From NCBI GenBank assembly GCA_012932295.1, contig JAAONU010000006.1, positions 27,740,882 to 27,804,881 on the forward strand: a stretch of 64,000 bases of DNA, read 5' to 3'. The notes under the pieces were generated by a model. That model was not told where the DNA came from and did no database searches. It was given only the letters and a program-made list of their open reading frames with translations. Each line of letters begins with the position of its first letter. Position 1 is the stretch's first letter. A program made the translations under genes and the position numbers. Shown here piece by piece: positions 10,608 through 23,573 of the stretch. Origin of the DNA: Cyclina sinensis (lineage: Eukaryota > Mollusca > Bivalvia > Venerida > Veneridae).

Positions 10608-11975
10608 TTTAATGCTCCCCGAAGGGAGAGCATGTAGTCGCCGCCTTGTCCGTCTGTCCGTCTCTCCGTCCGTTTTGTCCGGAGGAGCATAACTTGAAAA
10701 CCCTAAGATATAATTTGTTTAAACTGCACACGGTGGTAAAGGGCACTGAAGCAGTGCCAAAGAACCATAACTCTATTTTGCCCCATTTTTGAATTTTCTC
10801 CCATTTTAGAAAAATCTTTTCAGTAGCATAACTTGAAAACCCTTGAATATAATTTGTTTGAACTGCACACAGTGGTAGAGGGCATTAAGGGAGAGTGCAG
10901 TGCCAAAAAACCATTACTCTATTTTGCCCCATTTTTGAATTATCTCCCATTTTAAAAAAATCTTGTCCGGAGCATAACTTGAAAACCCTTAGATATAATT
11001 TGTTTAAACTGCACACAGTGGTAGAGGGCATTGAGGCGGAGTGCAGTGTCAAAGAACCGTAACTCTTTTTGCCCCGTTTTTGAATTATCTCCCATTTTAG
11101 AAAATCTTGTCCGGAGCATAATCTGACAACCTTTGGGCATAATTTGTTTAAACTGCACACAGTGTTAGAGGGCATTAAAGCTGACTGTAGTACCAAAGAA
11201 CCATAACTCTATTATGCCCCGTTTTTGAATTATCTCCCCTTTGAGAAAAATCTTGTCCGGAGCATAACCTGAAAACCTTTGGATATAATTTGTTTAAACT
11301 GCACACAGTGCTAGAGGGCATTGTAGCGGACTGCAGTGCCAAAGAACCATAACTCCATTTTGCCCCGTTTTTGAATTATCTCGCATTTTAAAAAAAATCT
11401 TGTCCGGAGCATAACCTGAAAATCCTTGGACATAATTTGTTTAAAATGCACACAGTGGTAGAGGGCATTGAGGCGGAGTGCAGTGCCAAAGAACCATTAC
11501 TCTGTTTTGCCCCATTCTTGAATTATCTCCCATTTAAAAAAAAAAAACTTGTACGGAGCATAACTAGAAAACTATACGAGATAATTACTTTAAACTTCAC
11601 ACACTGGTAAATGGCATTGAGCAGTAGTGCAATGCGGAGGAACTGTAACCTTGTTTTGCCAGGTTTTTGAATAACCTGCCTTTTACAAAATGTTTTCTGG
11701 AGCATTACTTAGACACTATAGCTGATAATTAGTTTAAACTTAACATAGTGCTAGATGACAGTGAGAATGATTGCAGGGCACATAAAGCATATCTAAATTT
11801 TCCCCCGATTTTTAATTACCTCCCTTGCAGACTTAAGAAGATATAATCGGTAAACATTCACTTTACATCTTTATTTGTTTATGAAAAAAAATGTGCCCAC
11901 TTTATGACTTTGCCTGTATGTTCTTGCCTTGCACATGTCCCTTTGGCTCTTGCTTCGGGGAGAATATGTCGGTTT
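10608..11975 (-). mobile_element. Second hairpin-ended element, inserted in the - strand LINE
   Basis: Splits the LINE between SLLDRRI (near 12000) and KYLNDDEIL (near 10605). One end has an imperfect 22-bp palindrome, ATGCTCCCC/GAAG/GGAGAGCAT (10612-10633). The other end has the matching CTTCGGGGAG (11953-11962). The interior is ~146-bp tandem units. The layout matches the element at 2005-4620 although the sequence differs. Confidence 0.6.
10665..11830. repeat. Tandem array, ~146-bp unit, 8 copies
   Basis: Each unit carries GTCCGGAGCATAAC, ATAATTTGTTTAAACTGCAC, CAGTGGTAGAGGGCATT, CAAAGAACCATAACTC and GAATTATCTCCCATTTT blocks. The CCGG/ACGG/CTGG anchors lie near 10677, 10821, 10966, 11111, 11257, 11404, 11553 and 11698. 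Divergence rises toward the right end. Confidence 0.85.
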
Positions 11976-12480
11976 TACCAATCGCCTTGTTTTATTCTTC
12001 TGTCTAACAATGAGCTGTATGATTTACTTATACATGACAACAAACTTATTCCCCTGTAGTTCAAAGGTAGCCTTTCGTCACTGTTGGGGTCTTTAAAAAT
12101 AGGACAGATGATCGATTTTCTCAACAGTGATTGAATAATACTTGTATCAAGGATAAACTGAAATAATTGGCTAAAAACAGATATAATAGACTGGTATTTC
12201 AGTACAGCATACGGGATTTCGTCAATACCACAGGCAGACCTCGATTTTGCTTTCATAACTATGGTTGTTATTTCACCAAGAGTTACATTTTGGTTTAACT
12301 GGTCGTTCGCAGGGTACAGGGGATCTAGCATGTTTAATTCAAGCATCTGTTTATGAATTTTACTGCGATCAAAGAATTCTGAGTCAAAGTCTGCATTTTC
12401 ATCGTTGTTATACAACTTTTCAAAGTCCTGTTTCCACCGCTCAAAGACTAAAGATTCATCTAAACTACTCAGTCAATTAT
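11976..12480 (-). pseudogene. 5' half of the second LINE RT coding region
   Basis: Open block 11975-12415 with the RT lead-in: SRSACGIDEIPYAVLK, then SIICPIFKDPN, then PLNYRGISLLSCISK and a YSSLLDRRI strand. Upstream, 12415-12480, the frame continues with FERWKQDFEKLY. Further upstream to 12560 only broken remnants are seen. Confidence 0.8.
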
Positions 12481-12805
12481 ATCTGACTATGACCTCTACG
12501 GACTACTAGGGGAAAGATCAAGACCACCTGATCACTGTGTCATTATAACGGAATTTAAACTATAGTAATAGTATTTTCTAGATTTTGGAAAGCAAATTTA
12601 TAATTGTAATAGATAGAAATGATGGTGAATGTATACTTTAATACGGGTTGTGCTGCTGGGGAATCATATTCACTAATGTCTATATCAAGGGATTTAATTG
12701 TTAAATGGTCATATAAATTAAACGTAAAATACACCACTCAGTCAAAATACTAGTAGAAACTATTCCTTTTATCAAAGTTTTGTCAAAATCCTATCTCTCC
12801 AAGTC

Positions 12806-12908
12806 AGTACATTTCAGCAGAAAATAAAATCTTTAAACATGGTCCGTACCGTCCCAAAATATGGTCCATATCGTCCAATGGTCCGTATCGTCCTTAATTC
12901 ACGGTTGC
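12806..12908 (-). repeat. Right arm of the 5.1-kb-spaced inverted repeat
   Basis: Reverse complement of the 7755-7905 segment, with shared CAGAAAATAAAATCTTTAAA, GGTCCGTACCGTCC and TTAATTCACGGTTGCG blocks. It has fewer GACGATACGGACC units than the left arm. Confidence 0.7.
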
Positions 12909-14390
12909 GTCCCTTATTAAAGCCACGCCATTTGCAGCATTAGACCAAGAGATTGAAAAGGATATCATTGTTTTCCAAAGAGTTTTTGTTGCAGTATCAC
13001 CCCAAAGAGTTTTTGATACGTCAATCAAACAGGTATGAATACAGTAAATGATATGAACTCTGAATATGTGCACATTTAATAAAAGATAACTGCTTACAAA
13101 AGAAACAAATAGACAATAAAGAATTTTAAGAGCAGGTCATTTTTTTCATTAAATAGCCAAAACCCGACAGGTCACGAAGGAACTATTTATAGTTGTGCAT
13201 AGTATACGGTTCATTCCGGGTAGCGTGAAAATGCCGTAATCCGGGATCCAGTTAAATAAAGAAGGAAATGAAAAAAAGAGTAATAGTTGTGCGAAAAGTT
13301 TATTTGTTGTAGAGAGTAAATGCTACATTTAGAGGCTCATTGTGATTTTTTTATTTTATATGTTCAATAAATACAAATACAAAGCATTTATATAGCGCAG
13401 AAATGTATAAAATATTCGGTTGCGCTGTACAATATCAGAACCAACATCGCACACATACATAAACAAAATTAGCAGTGATATTAAAGAAATATTATATACA
13501 ATATGATGTTTAAAGCACATCATATAGTCACTCTGGAATTTAGTTTTTTTTGGTACAGTCATTTACTCGACGTTCTATGTGTTAAACCTAATTAATAAAA
13601 AGTAACTTGGTGGTGTTTAAGCAATCATTATTATGGAAGCAAACACTGTAAGAACATTACACTGTCAACTCATCAAAACTGTTTTCTAATGTCCTGTATT
13701 TTTATACTATGTTCACCGTCCTCCTCCAGCCCTTTCTGGAGCATACTTTAAATATTTCATCATTGTGGAAGTTATGTTTTGTACAGGCATTTTTTTCCAT
13801 TTGATTTCATCACTGCGTCTTTAATAATAGAAAAAAGAAAATATTTCTCTCCTCTAAGTTACATGTAATGCTTTACAAACTGACTTACAATTATTATATT
13901 CCATGACTAATTTATTTCTTAAAACCAATCATATTAGAATTACAAACACATGCATAAATGTTCAAGCTGATTCCAGCGTTTTCACTCTCTCCTATCCCAT
14001 TTAACGGAGTTGGGTTTTTCGATGCTTGAGTAGAAAAATGTTGAGGACGCTTTCTCTGTAGTATTTGTTTCAATCAAAACCTCTTTGGATCCATACTGTG
14101 ATATATATCACAACTGTAAACATAACGGACAATGTTTCATTGAATAATTACCTCTGTAGACTTCTACAGTGTTATACAACATATATAAAAATCACTTTAA
14201 ACTCCCCCACCCACTCGTCACATATTATTGAATAAAAACTCTTTTGACCTCTACCTTGTCATTAAATAGAATCAAAGCCTTTTATGTCTCATATTTGCCA
14301 TAACTATTTCAGACAAAACGCTTTGTTTTATTTTCCTGCCTTCATCTTTTTATTTGAAGTTATTTTGAGCCGTAAAATGTCATGTTAAAT
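12909..14390. other. A/T-rich sequence without a recognised gene
   Basis: No protein motif on either strand. The right end grades into diverged copies of the satellite that follows. Confidence 0.5.
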
Positions 14391-17300
14391 CCAAGCAAAA
14401 AACTCTAAGGGTTCACAACTTGTCATACGTATCTGAAGCATAAAATAATTGGACCTTTAACATGTCGTAAACAAGTAAAGCAACAACTCTTTAGACACAT
14501 AAGTTATCGTATGTATCTGAAGAAAAAGAACTCGTAACTTGTCACAAGTATCTGAAGTAAAACGTTATTGATCCCTTACATGTCGTATAGAATTCAAGCA
14601 AAAACACTTCGGACTTATATATAACTTCCATATATATTTGAAGCAAAACCTTTAGTCCGTTAGAATTGTCAGATATCATTAAATCAAAAAAAAACACTTT
14701 GGACTCATTATAACTTGTATCATTTATCTGAAGCAAACACTGTTTCCATCCTTAACATTCGTAAATAACTCAAGGAAACAACTACTGGCATTCATAACAT
14801 TTAAATAATGAAATAAAACTTTCTGCACTCCATTCTAGATATATATCATTCAAGTGCAGAAACTTTAAGGACTCGTAACTTGTCCTTGATATATAAATTA
14901 AAAACTTTGTAAACTACTGACTTAATATGTAACATAAAAAGAACACTTTTCTTAAAATGGAACAGAATACCTTTAATTCTCATACTTGTCATTACTGTAC
15001 GAGGGCAAAACTGTTTTCACCATTTTCTTGCTCAATTTATAGCAAAAACTATTTGCCATATAAACTCCAGGCAGAAAACTCTAAGGACTAGTCACTTCTA
15101 TCTAAAGAAAAACTCCTGACATCCCTTACACGTCGTAATAAATTAAGGCAAAAACATTTGGACTCATAATTGATCATATCCTTTTCAAGCAAAAACTCTT
15201 TAGACCTTTAAAACGTCGAATACAATTCAAGTAAATACTTTTAAGACTCACAACTGGTCACATCTGTTTCAAGGAAAAACTCTTTGGACACTTAACATAC
15301 CTTATATAATTCAAGTAAAACCTCTTTGGGCTACTAAAAGATCATGTTTATTTTAAGCAAAAATTCTTTGGACTCCTAATACGTCGTATATAATTTAAGC
15401 AAAAACTCTTTGGACTCTTGACTGGTCATATCTATTTCAAGTAAAAACTTTTTGGACCCTTAACATGTCTTATACAATTCAAGTGAAAACTCTTTGGACT
15501 CAAAACTGGTCATATGTATTTCAAGCAAAAATTCTTTGAACTCAAAACTGGTCATATCTGTTTAAACCAAAATCTCTTTGGACCCTACACACAACGTATA
15601 TAATTCAAGCAAAAACTCTTTGGACTCATTACTGGTCATATGTTTTCAAGCAAAAACTCTTTGTTCCCTTAACACGTAAATAATTCAAGTAAAAACTCTT
15701 TGGACTCATAACCGGTCATACCTATTTCAAGCAAAAACTTTTTGGACCTTTAACACGACTTATATAGTTCAAGGAAAAACTCTTGTTTCTCATAACTGGT
15801 CATATCTGTTTCAAACAGAAACTCTTTGGACACTTAAAATGTCTTATAATATTCAAGTGAAAACTCTTTGGACGCATAACTGGTAATATGTATTTCAAGC
15901 AAAAACTCTTTGAACTCATAACTAGTTATATCTGTTTCAACTAAAAACTCTTCGGATCCTAACACGACGTATATAATTCAAGTAAAAACTCTTTGGACTC
16001 ATAACTGGTCATATGTATTTCAAGCAAAAACTCTTGAGACCCTTAACACGTCGTATATATTTCAAGGAAAAACTCTTGTGACTCATAACTGGTTATATCT
16101 GTTTCAATCAAAATCTCTTTGGACCCTTAATTCGTCGTATATAATTCAAATACAAACTCTTTTGACTAATAATTAGTTGTATCTATTTCAAGTAAAAAGT
16201 CTTTGGACTCTTAAAACGTCGCATATAATTCAAGTAAAAACTCTTTGGACTCATAACTGGTCATATGTATTTAAAGCAAAAACTCTTTAGACCTAAACAC
16301 GTCGTATATATTTCAAGGAAAAAACTCTTTGGACTCTTAACTAGTCATTTGTTTTTCAAGTAAAAACTCTTTGGACCCTTAACATGTCTTATATAATTCA
16401 AGAAAAAACTCTTTGGACTCATCTCTGGTCATATCTTTTTCAAGCAAAATCTCTTTGGACCCTTAACACTACGTATATAACTCAAGTAAAAACTCCTTGG
16501 ACTCATAACTGGTCATATGTATTTCAAGCAAAAACTCTTTGGACCCTTAACATGTCTTATATAATACAAGTAATAACTCTTTGAACTCATAACTGGTTGT
16601 ATCTATTTCAAGTAAAACTCTTAGGACCCTTAAAACGTCGTATATAATTCAAGGAAAAACTCTTTGGATTCATTACTGGTCATATCTCTTTCAACCAAAA
16701 ACTCTTTGGACCCTTAACATGTCTGATATAATACAAGTACAAACTCTTTGGATTCATAACTAGTTGTATCTATTTCAAGTAAAAAGTCTTTGGACTCTTA
16801 AATTGTCGTATATATTTCAAGTAAAAACACTTTGGACATATAGCTGGTCATATGTATTTCAAGCAAAAACTCTTTGGACCCTTAACACGTCGTATAAAAC
16901 TCTTTGGACTCATAACATGTCTCATATAATTCAAGTGAAAACCTTTTGAACTCATTACTTGTTATGTCTATTGCAAGTAAAAACTCTTTGCACACTTAAC
17001 ATGTCTTATATTATTCAATAAAAAAACTCTTTATACTCATTAACTGGTCATATGTATTTCAAGCAAAAACTCTTTGAACACATAACTGGTCATATCTGTT
17101 TCAACCAAAAACTCTTTGGACCCTAAACACGACGTATAAAATTCAAGTAAAAACTCTCTGGACTCATAACTGGTCGTATTTAATTCAAGCAAAAACTCTT
17201 TGGACCCTTAACACTACGTATATAACTCAAGTAAAAACTCCTTGGACTCATAACTGGTCATATGTATTTCAAGCAAAAACTCTTTGGACCCTTAACATGT

Positions 17301-19820
17301 CTTATATAATACAAGTAATAACTCTTTGGACTCATAACTGGTTGTATCTTTTTCAAGTAAAACTCTTAGGACCCTTAACATGTCTGATATAATACAAGTA
17401 CAAACTCTTTGGATTCATAACTGGTTGTATCTATTTCAAGTAAAAAGTCTTTGGACTCTTAAAACGTCGTATATATTTTAAGTAAAAACACTTTGGATTC
17501 ATAACTGGTCATATGTCTTTCAACCAAAAACTCTTTGGACCCTTAACATGTCTGATATAATACAAGTACAAACTCTTTGGATTCATAACTGGTTGTATCT
17601 ATTTCAAGTAAAAAGTCTTTGGACTCTTAAAACGTCGTATATATTTTAAGTAAAAACACTTTGGACACATAACTGGTCATATGTATTTCAAGCAAAAACT
17701 CTTTTGACCCTTAACACGTCATATAAAACATGTCTTATATAATTCAAGTGAAAACCTTTTGAACTCATTACTTGTTATGTCTGTTGCAAGTAAAAACTCT
17801 TTGGACACTTAACATGTCATATATTATTCAATAAATAAACTCTTTAGACTCATTAACTGGTCATATGTATTTCAAGCAAAAACTCTTTGAACACATAACT
17901 GGTCATATCTGTTTCAACCAAAAACTCTTTGGACCCTAAACACGACGTATAAAATTCAAGTAAAAACTCTCTGGACTCATAACTGGTCATATTTAATTCA
18001 AGCAAAAACTCTTTGGACCCTTAACACGCCGTATATAATTCAAGTAAAATCTCTTTAGACTCATAACCGGTCATATCTATTTCAAGCAAAAGCTTTTTGG
18101 ACCCTTAACACGTCGTATAAAATTCAACTGAAAATTCTTTGGACTGATAACTGGTTATATCTATTTCAAGGTAAAATCTCTTTGGACTCGTAACTGGTCA
18201 TGTGTACTTCAAGTAAGAATCTTTGGAGTTTCAATAAGTCACATCCATTTCAAGCAAAAAAACTCTTTGGACACTTAACATGTCTTATATAATACAAGTA
18301 AAAACTCTTTGGACTCATAACTGTTCATATGTATTTCAAGCAAAAACTATTTGGATCCTTAACACGTCGTATATAATTAAAAAAAAACTCTTGTGACTCA
18401 TAACTGGTTGTATCAATTTCAAGTAAAAACTCTTTGGACCCTTAAAACGTCGTATATAATTCAAGGAAAAACTCTTTGGATCCATAACAGCTCATATCTG
18501 TTTCAACCATTCAACCAAAAACTCTTTGGACCCTTAACACGTCGTATATAATTAAAGTAAAACTCTTTGGACTCATTACTTGTCAAATGTATTTCAAGCA
18601 AAAACTATTTAGACCCTTAACATGTCTTAAATAGTCAAAGTAAAAACTCTTTAGACTCATAACTGGTTGTATCATTTTCAAGTAAAAACTCTTAGGACCC
18701 TTAAATCGTCGTATATAATTCAAGGAAAAACTCTTTGGATTCATAACAGCTCTTATCTGTTTCAACCAAAAACTCTTTGGACCCTTAACATGTCTTACAT
18801 AAAACAAGTTCAAACTCTTTGGACTCATAACTGGTTATATCTATTTCAAGTAAAAACTCTTTGGACCCTTAAAACGTCGTATATAAATCAAGGAAAAACT
18901 CTTTGATTCATAACTGGTCATATCTTTTTCAAGCAAAAATTCTTTAGACCCTTAAGACGACGTATAAAATTCAAGTAAAAACTTTGGAATCAAAACTGGT
19001 TATGTGTATTTCAAGTAAAAACTCTTTGGACCCTTAACATGTCTTATATAATTCAAGTAAAAACTCTTTGGACTCATAATTAGTCATATGTATTTCAAGT
19101 CAAAACTCTTTGGACCCTTAACACGTCTTATATAATTCAAGTAAAATCTCTTTGGGCTCATAACTGGTCATATGTATTTCAAGAAAAAACTTTTTGGACC
19201 CTTAACATGCCTAATATAATTTAAGTAAAAACTAATTGGAATACTAACTGATCATGTCTATTTCAAACAAAACTCTTTGGACCATTAACACGTCTTATGT
19301 AATTGTAGTGAAAACTCTTTGGACTACTTACTGATCACATCTATTTCAAGCAAAAAGTCTTTGCACCCTTAACACGCCGTATATAATTCAAGTTAAAAGT
19401 CTTTGCAATGATAACAGTTAATATCTATTTAAAGTAAAATCTTTGGAGTATTAATGGGCCATACCTATTTCAATAAAAAAAACTCTTGTGACCCTTTGCA
19501 CGTCTTATATAATTCAAGTAAAAACTCTTTTGACTACTAACTGGTCATATCTAGTTCAAGTAAAATCTCTTTGGACCCTTGAAATGTTGTATAGAATTCT
19601 ATTGACATATCTTTGGACTGATAACTGGTCAGCTTTTTCAAGCAATAACTGTTTGGACCCTTAGCACGTCGTACAGAATTCAAGCAAAACCATTTGGATT
19701 TATAACTTGTCACAATTATCTGAAGCAAAACCTCTTGAGACCTTAACACACCTTATACAGTTGAAATTTAAAAATCCTTAAACTCATTACTTGTCATAGC
19801 TATTTGAGAAGAAACTATTA
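14390..19820. repeat. 5.4-kb satellite, 42-bp monomer in 84-bp dimers
   Basis: Two alternating 42-bp monomers share AAAAACTCTTTGGA and TTCAAG. Type A continues as CTCATAACTGGTCATATGTA and type B as CCCTTAACACGTCGTATATAA. The dimer is 84 bp, and about 60-65 dimers are present. Both edges are diverged and the centre is most uniform. Higher-order copies exist: blocks repeat at an offset of 168 bp (17371 and 17539) and at about 745-813 bp (16471/17216 and 17008/17821). The period is a multiple of three, so short open frames recur on both strands as 14-residue repeats; I regard these as non-coding. Confidence 0.95.
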
Positions 19821-19844
19821 GAATAATTTCTATGCCTTATTAAA

Positions 19845-20505
19845 CAATGCCCCCGAAAGTGGTGCTTTGAACTTTGATCTGAGAACCCGTCATTCAGGGG
19901 TCAAGGTCAAATAAATATAGGTCAGTGGGAAGGTCTTACCCTAAGGGGATAGTGTCCAAGCATGAAGTAAATCCAATAACTAATAAGGAAGTTATGGGCA
20001 ATGTGAAAATTTCTGGACAATTTGAACTTCAAGGTGAAGGTCATTCAGGGGTCAATGTCAAATAAACACAGGACAGTGGGACGGTCTTGTCCAAAGTAGT
20101 GTTGTGTTTAAGTATGAAGTATATTCACTTACTAATTTGGATATTATAGCCAAATAATAGTTTTTGGACCATTGGATATTCAGGGATCAAAGTCAAATAA
20201 TTACAGGTCAGTGGGAAGGTTGTGTCCAAATGGGTGTTGAGTCAAAGTATGAAGTAAATCCACTTACTAATAAGGAAGTTATGGTCAATGTTAAAGTTTT
20301 TGGACAAATGGATCTTCAAGATGAAGGTCATTCAGGGGTCAAGGTCAAACAAATAAAGGTCAGTGTGAAGGCCTTGTCCAAAGGGGTGTTGTGTACAAGT
20401 ATGAAGTAAATCTACTTACTAATATGAAAGTTGCTGTCAATGTTAGTTTTCGGACGGACAGTTCAAAAAGTATATGCCTCCCTTCGGGGGGGGGCATAAA
20501 AAAAT
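19845..20505 (+). repeat. Dispersed repeat with ATGCCCCCGAA ends, copy 1
   Basis: Starts AATGCCCCCGAAAG and ends CCTCCCTTCGGGGGGGGGCA, so the ends are inverted. About 4-5 internal units of ~125 bp carry GGTGAAGGTCATTCAGGGGT, CAAGTATGAAGTAAATCCA and GGAAGTTATGGCCAATGTTA blocks. Embedded open frames are repeat-derived. Confidence 0.75.
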
Positions 20506-20789
20506 TCTTCGGACTATGATCTTGCGAAATTTTTTAAGGCAAATAACTCTTGGTGCCATTTTCGTGCCCCATTGATAGGAAGCAAAAGCTCTTTGGATCA
20601 TTTTCGTACCATTTTCTCTTACATGCTCAAAAATATTAAATTGTAATTGACCTTTATATCTGAAGCAGAAACTTTTTGGCCTCCTAACTTGTTTTACATC
20701 ATAATAACTGAAATGTAAATATGAGGAAACCTATGTTATGATTTTATACAGTCTTTGTGTGATTAAGGGCATAGGACAAATAAATAACA

Positions 20790-21118
20790 CTGTAGCATGT
20801 TTTCTTGATAATATTGTTGCAAGGTATGCAGAGTAACTATAGAAAAGAAAACAGACATTTAAATCCTTTCATTATATTTTATTCATTTATGTCCTCATCC
20901 GTGAATACTCTGCTTGAAGCAGATACAGATAACTTTTACTGCTCTAATTTTGTATAAAACTGTTGCATGTTCTCTTGACAATATTGTTGCAAGGTATGCA
21001 GGGTAACTATAAGAAATGAAACAGACATTTAAATCCTTTCATTACATTTGATTCATTCATGTCCTCATCGGTGAATACTCTGCTAGCAGCAGATACAGAT
21101 AACTTGTAATGCTCTAAT
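20790..21118. repeat. Two direct copies of a ~169-bp segment covering a coding exon
   Basis: Copy at 20792-20960 and copy at 20961-21118 match over TGTTGCAAGGTATGCAG, ACAGACATTTAAATCCTTTC and GTGAATACTCTGCT blocks. The right copy holds the terminal exon of the large - strand gene. The left copy holds the same coding stretch with stops, so it is a dead duplicate. Confidence 0.8.
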
Positions 21119-21149
21119 TTTGTCTCCCACTTGTCTTTGTTCCCAGCAC
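21007..21149 (-). CDS. Composite gene, terminal exon
   Basis: The acceptor CGCTTACAG precedes GTGCTGGG. The exon starts with two bases that complete the Ser codon (A+GT) from the exon at 22720. It runs 46 codons to TAG at 21009-21007. The product is charged and has no known motif; it contains WETKLEHY and SRVFTDEDM. A damaged copy lies directly downstream (20792-20960). Confidence 0.6.
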
Positions 21150-22009
21150 CTGTAAGCGTGAGAATGAAATTAAAGCATATGCCATCTGTTAAAACTGCAC
21201 AAATTTGAATCGTTCACTTGATTTTCACATAATATATACAATCTTATTCAAGCACTGCTGCGTCAACTCCTCAAAAGATGCGTAAAAAGGAAAATGTAAA
21301 CTGTAATTCAGACTTCAATAAAGCAATTTTTCACCAACATGAATACTGACGACACCGGTGGATGTTCCCCCGATACTGATCTGACACAGCTAGAAAGTGA
21401 GTGACTTGAAAGAAATCTGGGATATCTGACCTATCAATGTGATCTTGACCTATGAGCTACTGACATGGTTCACATCAGCTACACATTGTCTCAGTGTGGC
21501 TAACTTGAGTGCTAAGTAATTTTAAAGTCCCTCGAACCACGGCAAATTTACAGCCCACACAAGCAGAATTGTACCTAATCTTCACCTCTAAATGTTACCT
21601 TTACCTATGAGATACCAACCTTGTTCATAAGCTTTACACGCTGTCTGATAGAGGTAAACACTTGCACCAGATAATTTTGATATCCCTTATATGAAGGCCA
21701 CATTCTAGCATGACACATATAATTTCAGCCAGTATGACCTTTGATCTCTAATATATGTGCAATGTCACAATTTTGAAATTTTTCTGGTTTCTGACAGATT
21801 TTTGTTGCTTAAGAAATGTCATGCAAAATTTGATGTAACAGCATTGTACACTGCATTTAGATTTTGCAAAGATCACCAAGACAAACAAAATTTGTTTATA
21901 CCTACTCACTTAGTGAAGTTTTCTTGAACTACAATGAGTAGTTATAGAACAATGGTGAGGACTAACTCTGTGACATGTAGTCAGGAAGTATAACAAGAAA
22001 TGTCGCTGT

Positions 22010-22695
22010 AAGACAATGCCCCCGAAGTGGTGCTTTGACCTTTGAGCTGACGACCAGTCTTTCTGGGGTAAAGGTCAAATAAATACAGATTAATGGGAAG
22101 GTCTTGTTCAAAGGAGTTCTGTGTCCAAGTATGAAGTATATTCACTTACTCATAAGGAAGTTATGACCAATGTTAAAGTTTTTGAACAACTTGATCTTCA
22201 AGTTGAAGGTCATTCAGGGCTCGAGGTCAAATGAATATAGGTCAATAGAAATATCTTGTCCTAAGATGTTTTGTGTACAAGTATGAAGTATATCCAGTTA
22301 CTCATAAGGAAGATATGGCCAATGTTAAAGTTTTTGTACAGCTGGATCTACAAGGTGAAGGTCATTCAGGGGTCAAGGTCAAAAAAGTATAGATCAATTG
22401 GAAGGTCTTGTCCAGAGTGGTTTTGTGTCCAAGTATGAAGTATATCCACTAATTCGTAAGGAAGTTATGGCCAATGTTAAAGTTTTTGTACAATGGATCA
22501 ACAAGGTGATGGTCATTCAGGGGTCAAGGTCAAATAAATATAGATCAATGGGAAGGTCTTCTCCAATGGAGTGTTGTGTCCAAGTATGAAGTAAATCCAT
22601 TCAGTAATAAGGAAGTTTTGGGAGGGAATGAAGGATGGATGGACTGATAGTTCAAAATCTTTATGCCTCTCTTTGGTGGTATAATTTTTTTTGAT
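22010..22695 (+). repeat. Dispersed repeat with ATGCCCCCGAA ends, copy 2
   Basis: Second copy of the 19845-20505 family, in the same orientation: AATGCCCCCGAAGTGGTGC at the left, TATGCCTCTCTTTGGTGG at the right. About four ~125-bp units carry GAAGGTCATTCAGGGGTCAA blocks. It sits inside the last intron of the composite gene. Confidence 0.75.
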
Positions 22696-22719
22696 GAACA
22701 AAAAGTGTAATCAACTTAC

Positions 22720-22848
22720 TTCTCTCAATACCTCCTTTCATTGCTTGCAGCAAAGACTTGTGCTCAACTTCCCTTAGGAGCATATCAGCCTTTTTGTAGG
22801 AAATTCCTAAACACGTGCTAACTATTCCCAGCATAGCCTCCTTCATAT
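22720..22848 (-). CDS. Composite gene, penultimate exon
   Basis: Acceptor ...AAAATAAG and donor AGAA/GTAAGT. The 129-bp exon starts with two codon bases, has 42 codons, and leaves one base that joins correctly to the terminal exon. The product is helical and charged (MKEAMLGIVSTCLGISYKKA, then LLREVEHKSLLQAMKGG). Function not recognised. Confidence 0.65.
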
Positions 22849-23019
22849 CTTATTTTTTATACAAAAAGAACCCTGTGGTGGGGCCAGTTTGGATCCCAAC
22901 ATAATTTGAATAAGCTTTGTATGTATCCAGTAGACAATGCAACATACAAAATATCTACAGGGTATAGAGTTTCAGACAAGAAGAATCTTTAAGTCATTTT
23001 GATATAAGCCTATGGAAAA

Positions 23020-23270
23020 TCAAGTGACCCTGGGGCAGAGCCATAAATTACCCCAGGGGCATAATTTTATCTATCTTGGTAGAAGACCTTTTTCAGCTCC
23101 TCCAAGCAAAATATCTCAGGAATATATCTTATCGTTTCTCAGAAAAGATTTTTAATGATTAAATATTTTACACAAATAGGACCCCCGGGGCAGGGCCAAT
23201 TTTTAGCAAAGGGATATAATTTGAACAAACTTGGTAGAGGTCCACTAGAAACCGCAACATACATGTTGTC
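23020..23270. repeat. Dispersed repeat fragment (GGGGCAGGGCCAATTT type)
   Basis: Short diverged units with GTGACCCTGGGGCAGAGCC, GGTAGAGGTCCACTAGA and CAACATACA blocks. The same family occurs at 2230-2860, 37080-37400, 44500-45030 and 59500-59900. Confidence 0.6.
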
Positions 23271-23573
23271 TCATCAAAGATGTATGTTAAAACCAATACC
23301 TTGTGCCAACAATGCTATATATATTACTGAGTATACAATTGGTCTTTACAGATGATATCACAGTATTGTATGACTAGACCAAGCCCTTTTATGACTGAAG
23401 TTCAAAAGACTGAAATTTAAATACATACAGAACACTTATATTCATAATTTTTCCTTCTTTATCAGCAGTATTTTGTTTATTTCAGCAGAAATGGAAGATT
23501 ATGTTTCACAATTTTCTATCCATATTCATTTGTTCAATAGATCTAAGAATTAAATAAAATGCATAACATTTAC

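Noticed and set aside
16384..18906. Open frames of 60-80 codons over the satellite, on both strands
   Set aside because: They exist because 42 is a multiple of three. No start context, splice signals or conservation of protein over DNA is seen.
14390..19820. Regular short repeats that could suggest a CRISPR array
   Set aside because: The units are contiguous 42-bp monomers with no unique spacers, the host is eukaryotic and no cas genes are present; it is a satellite.
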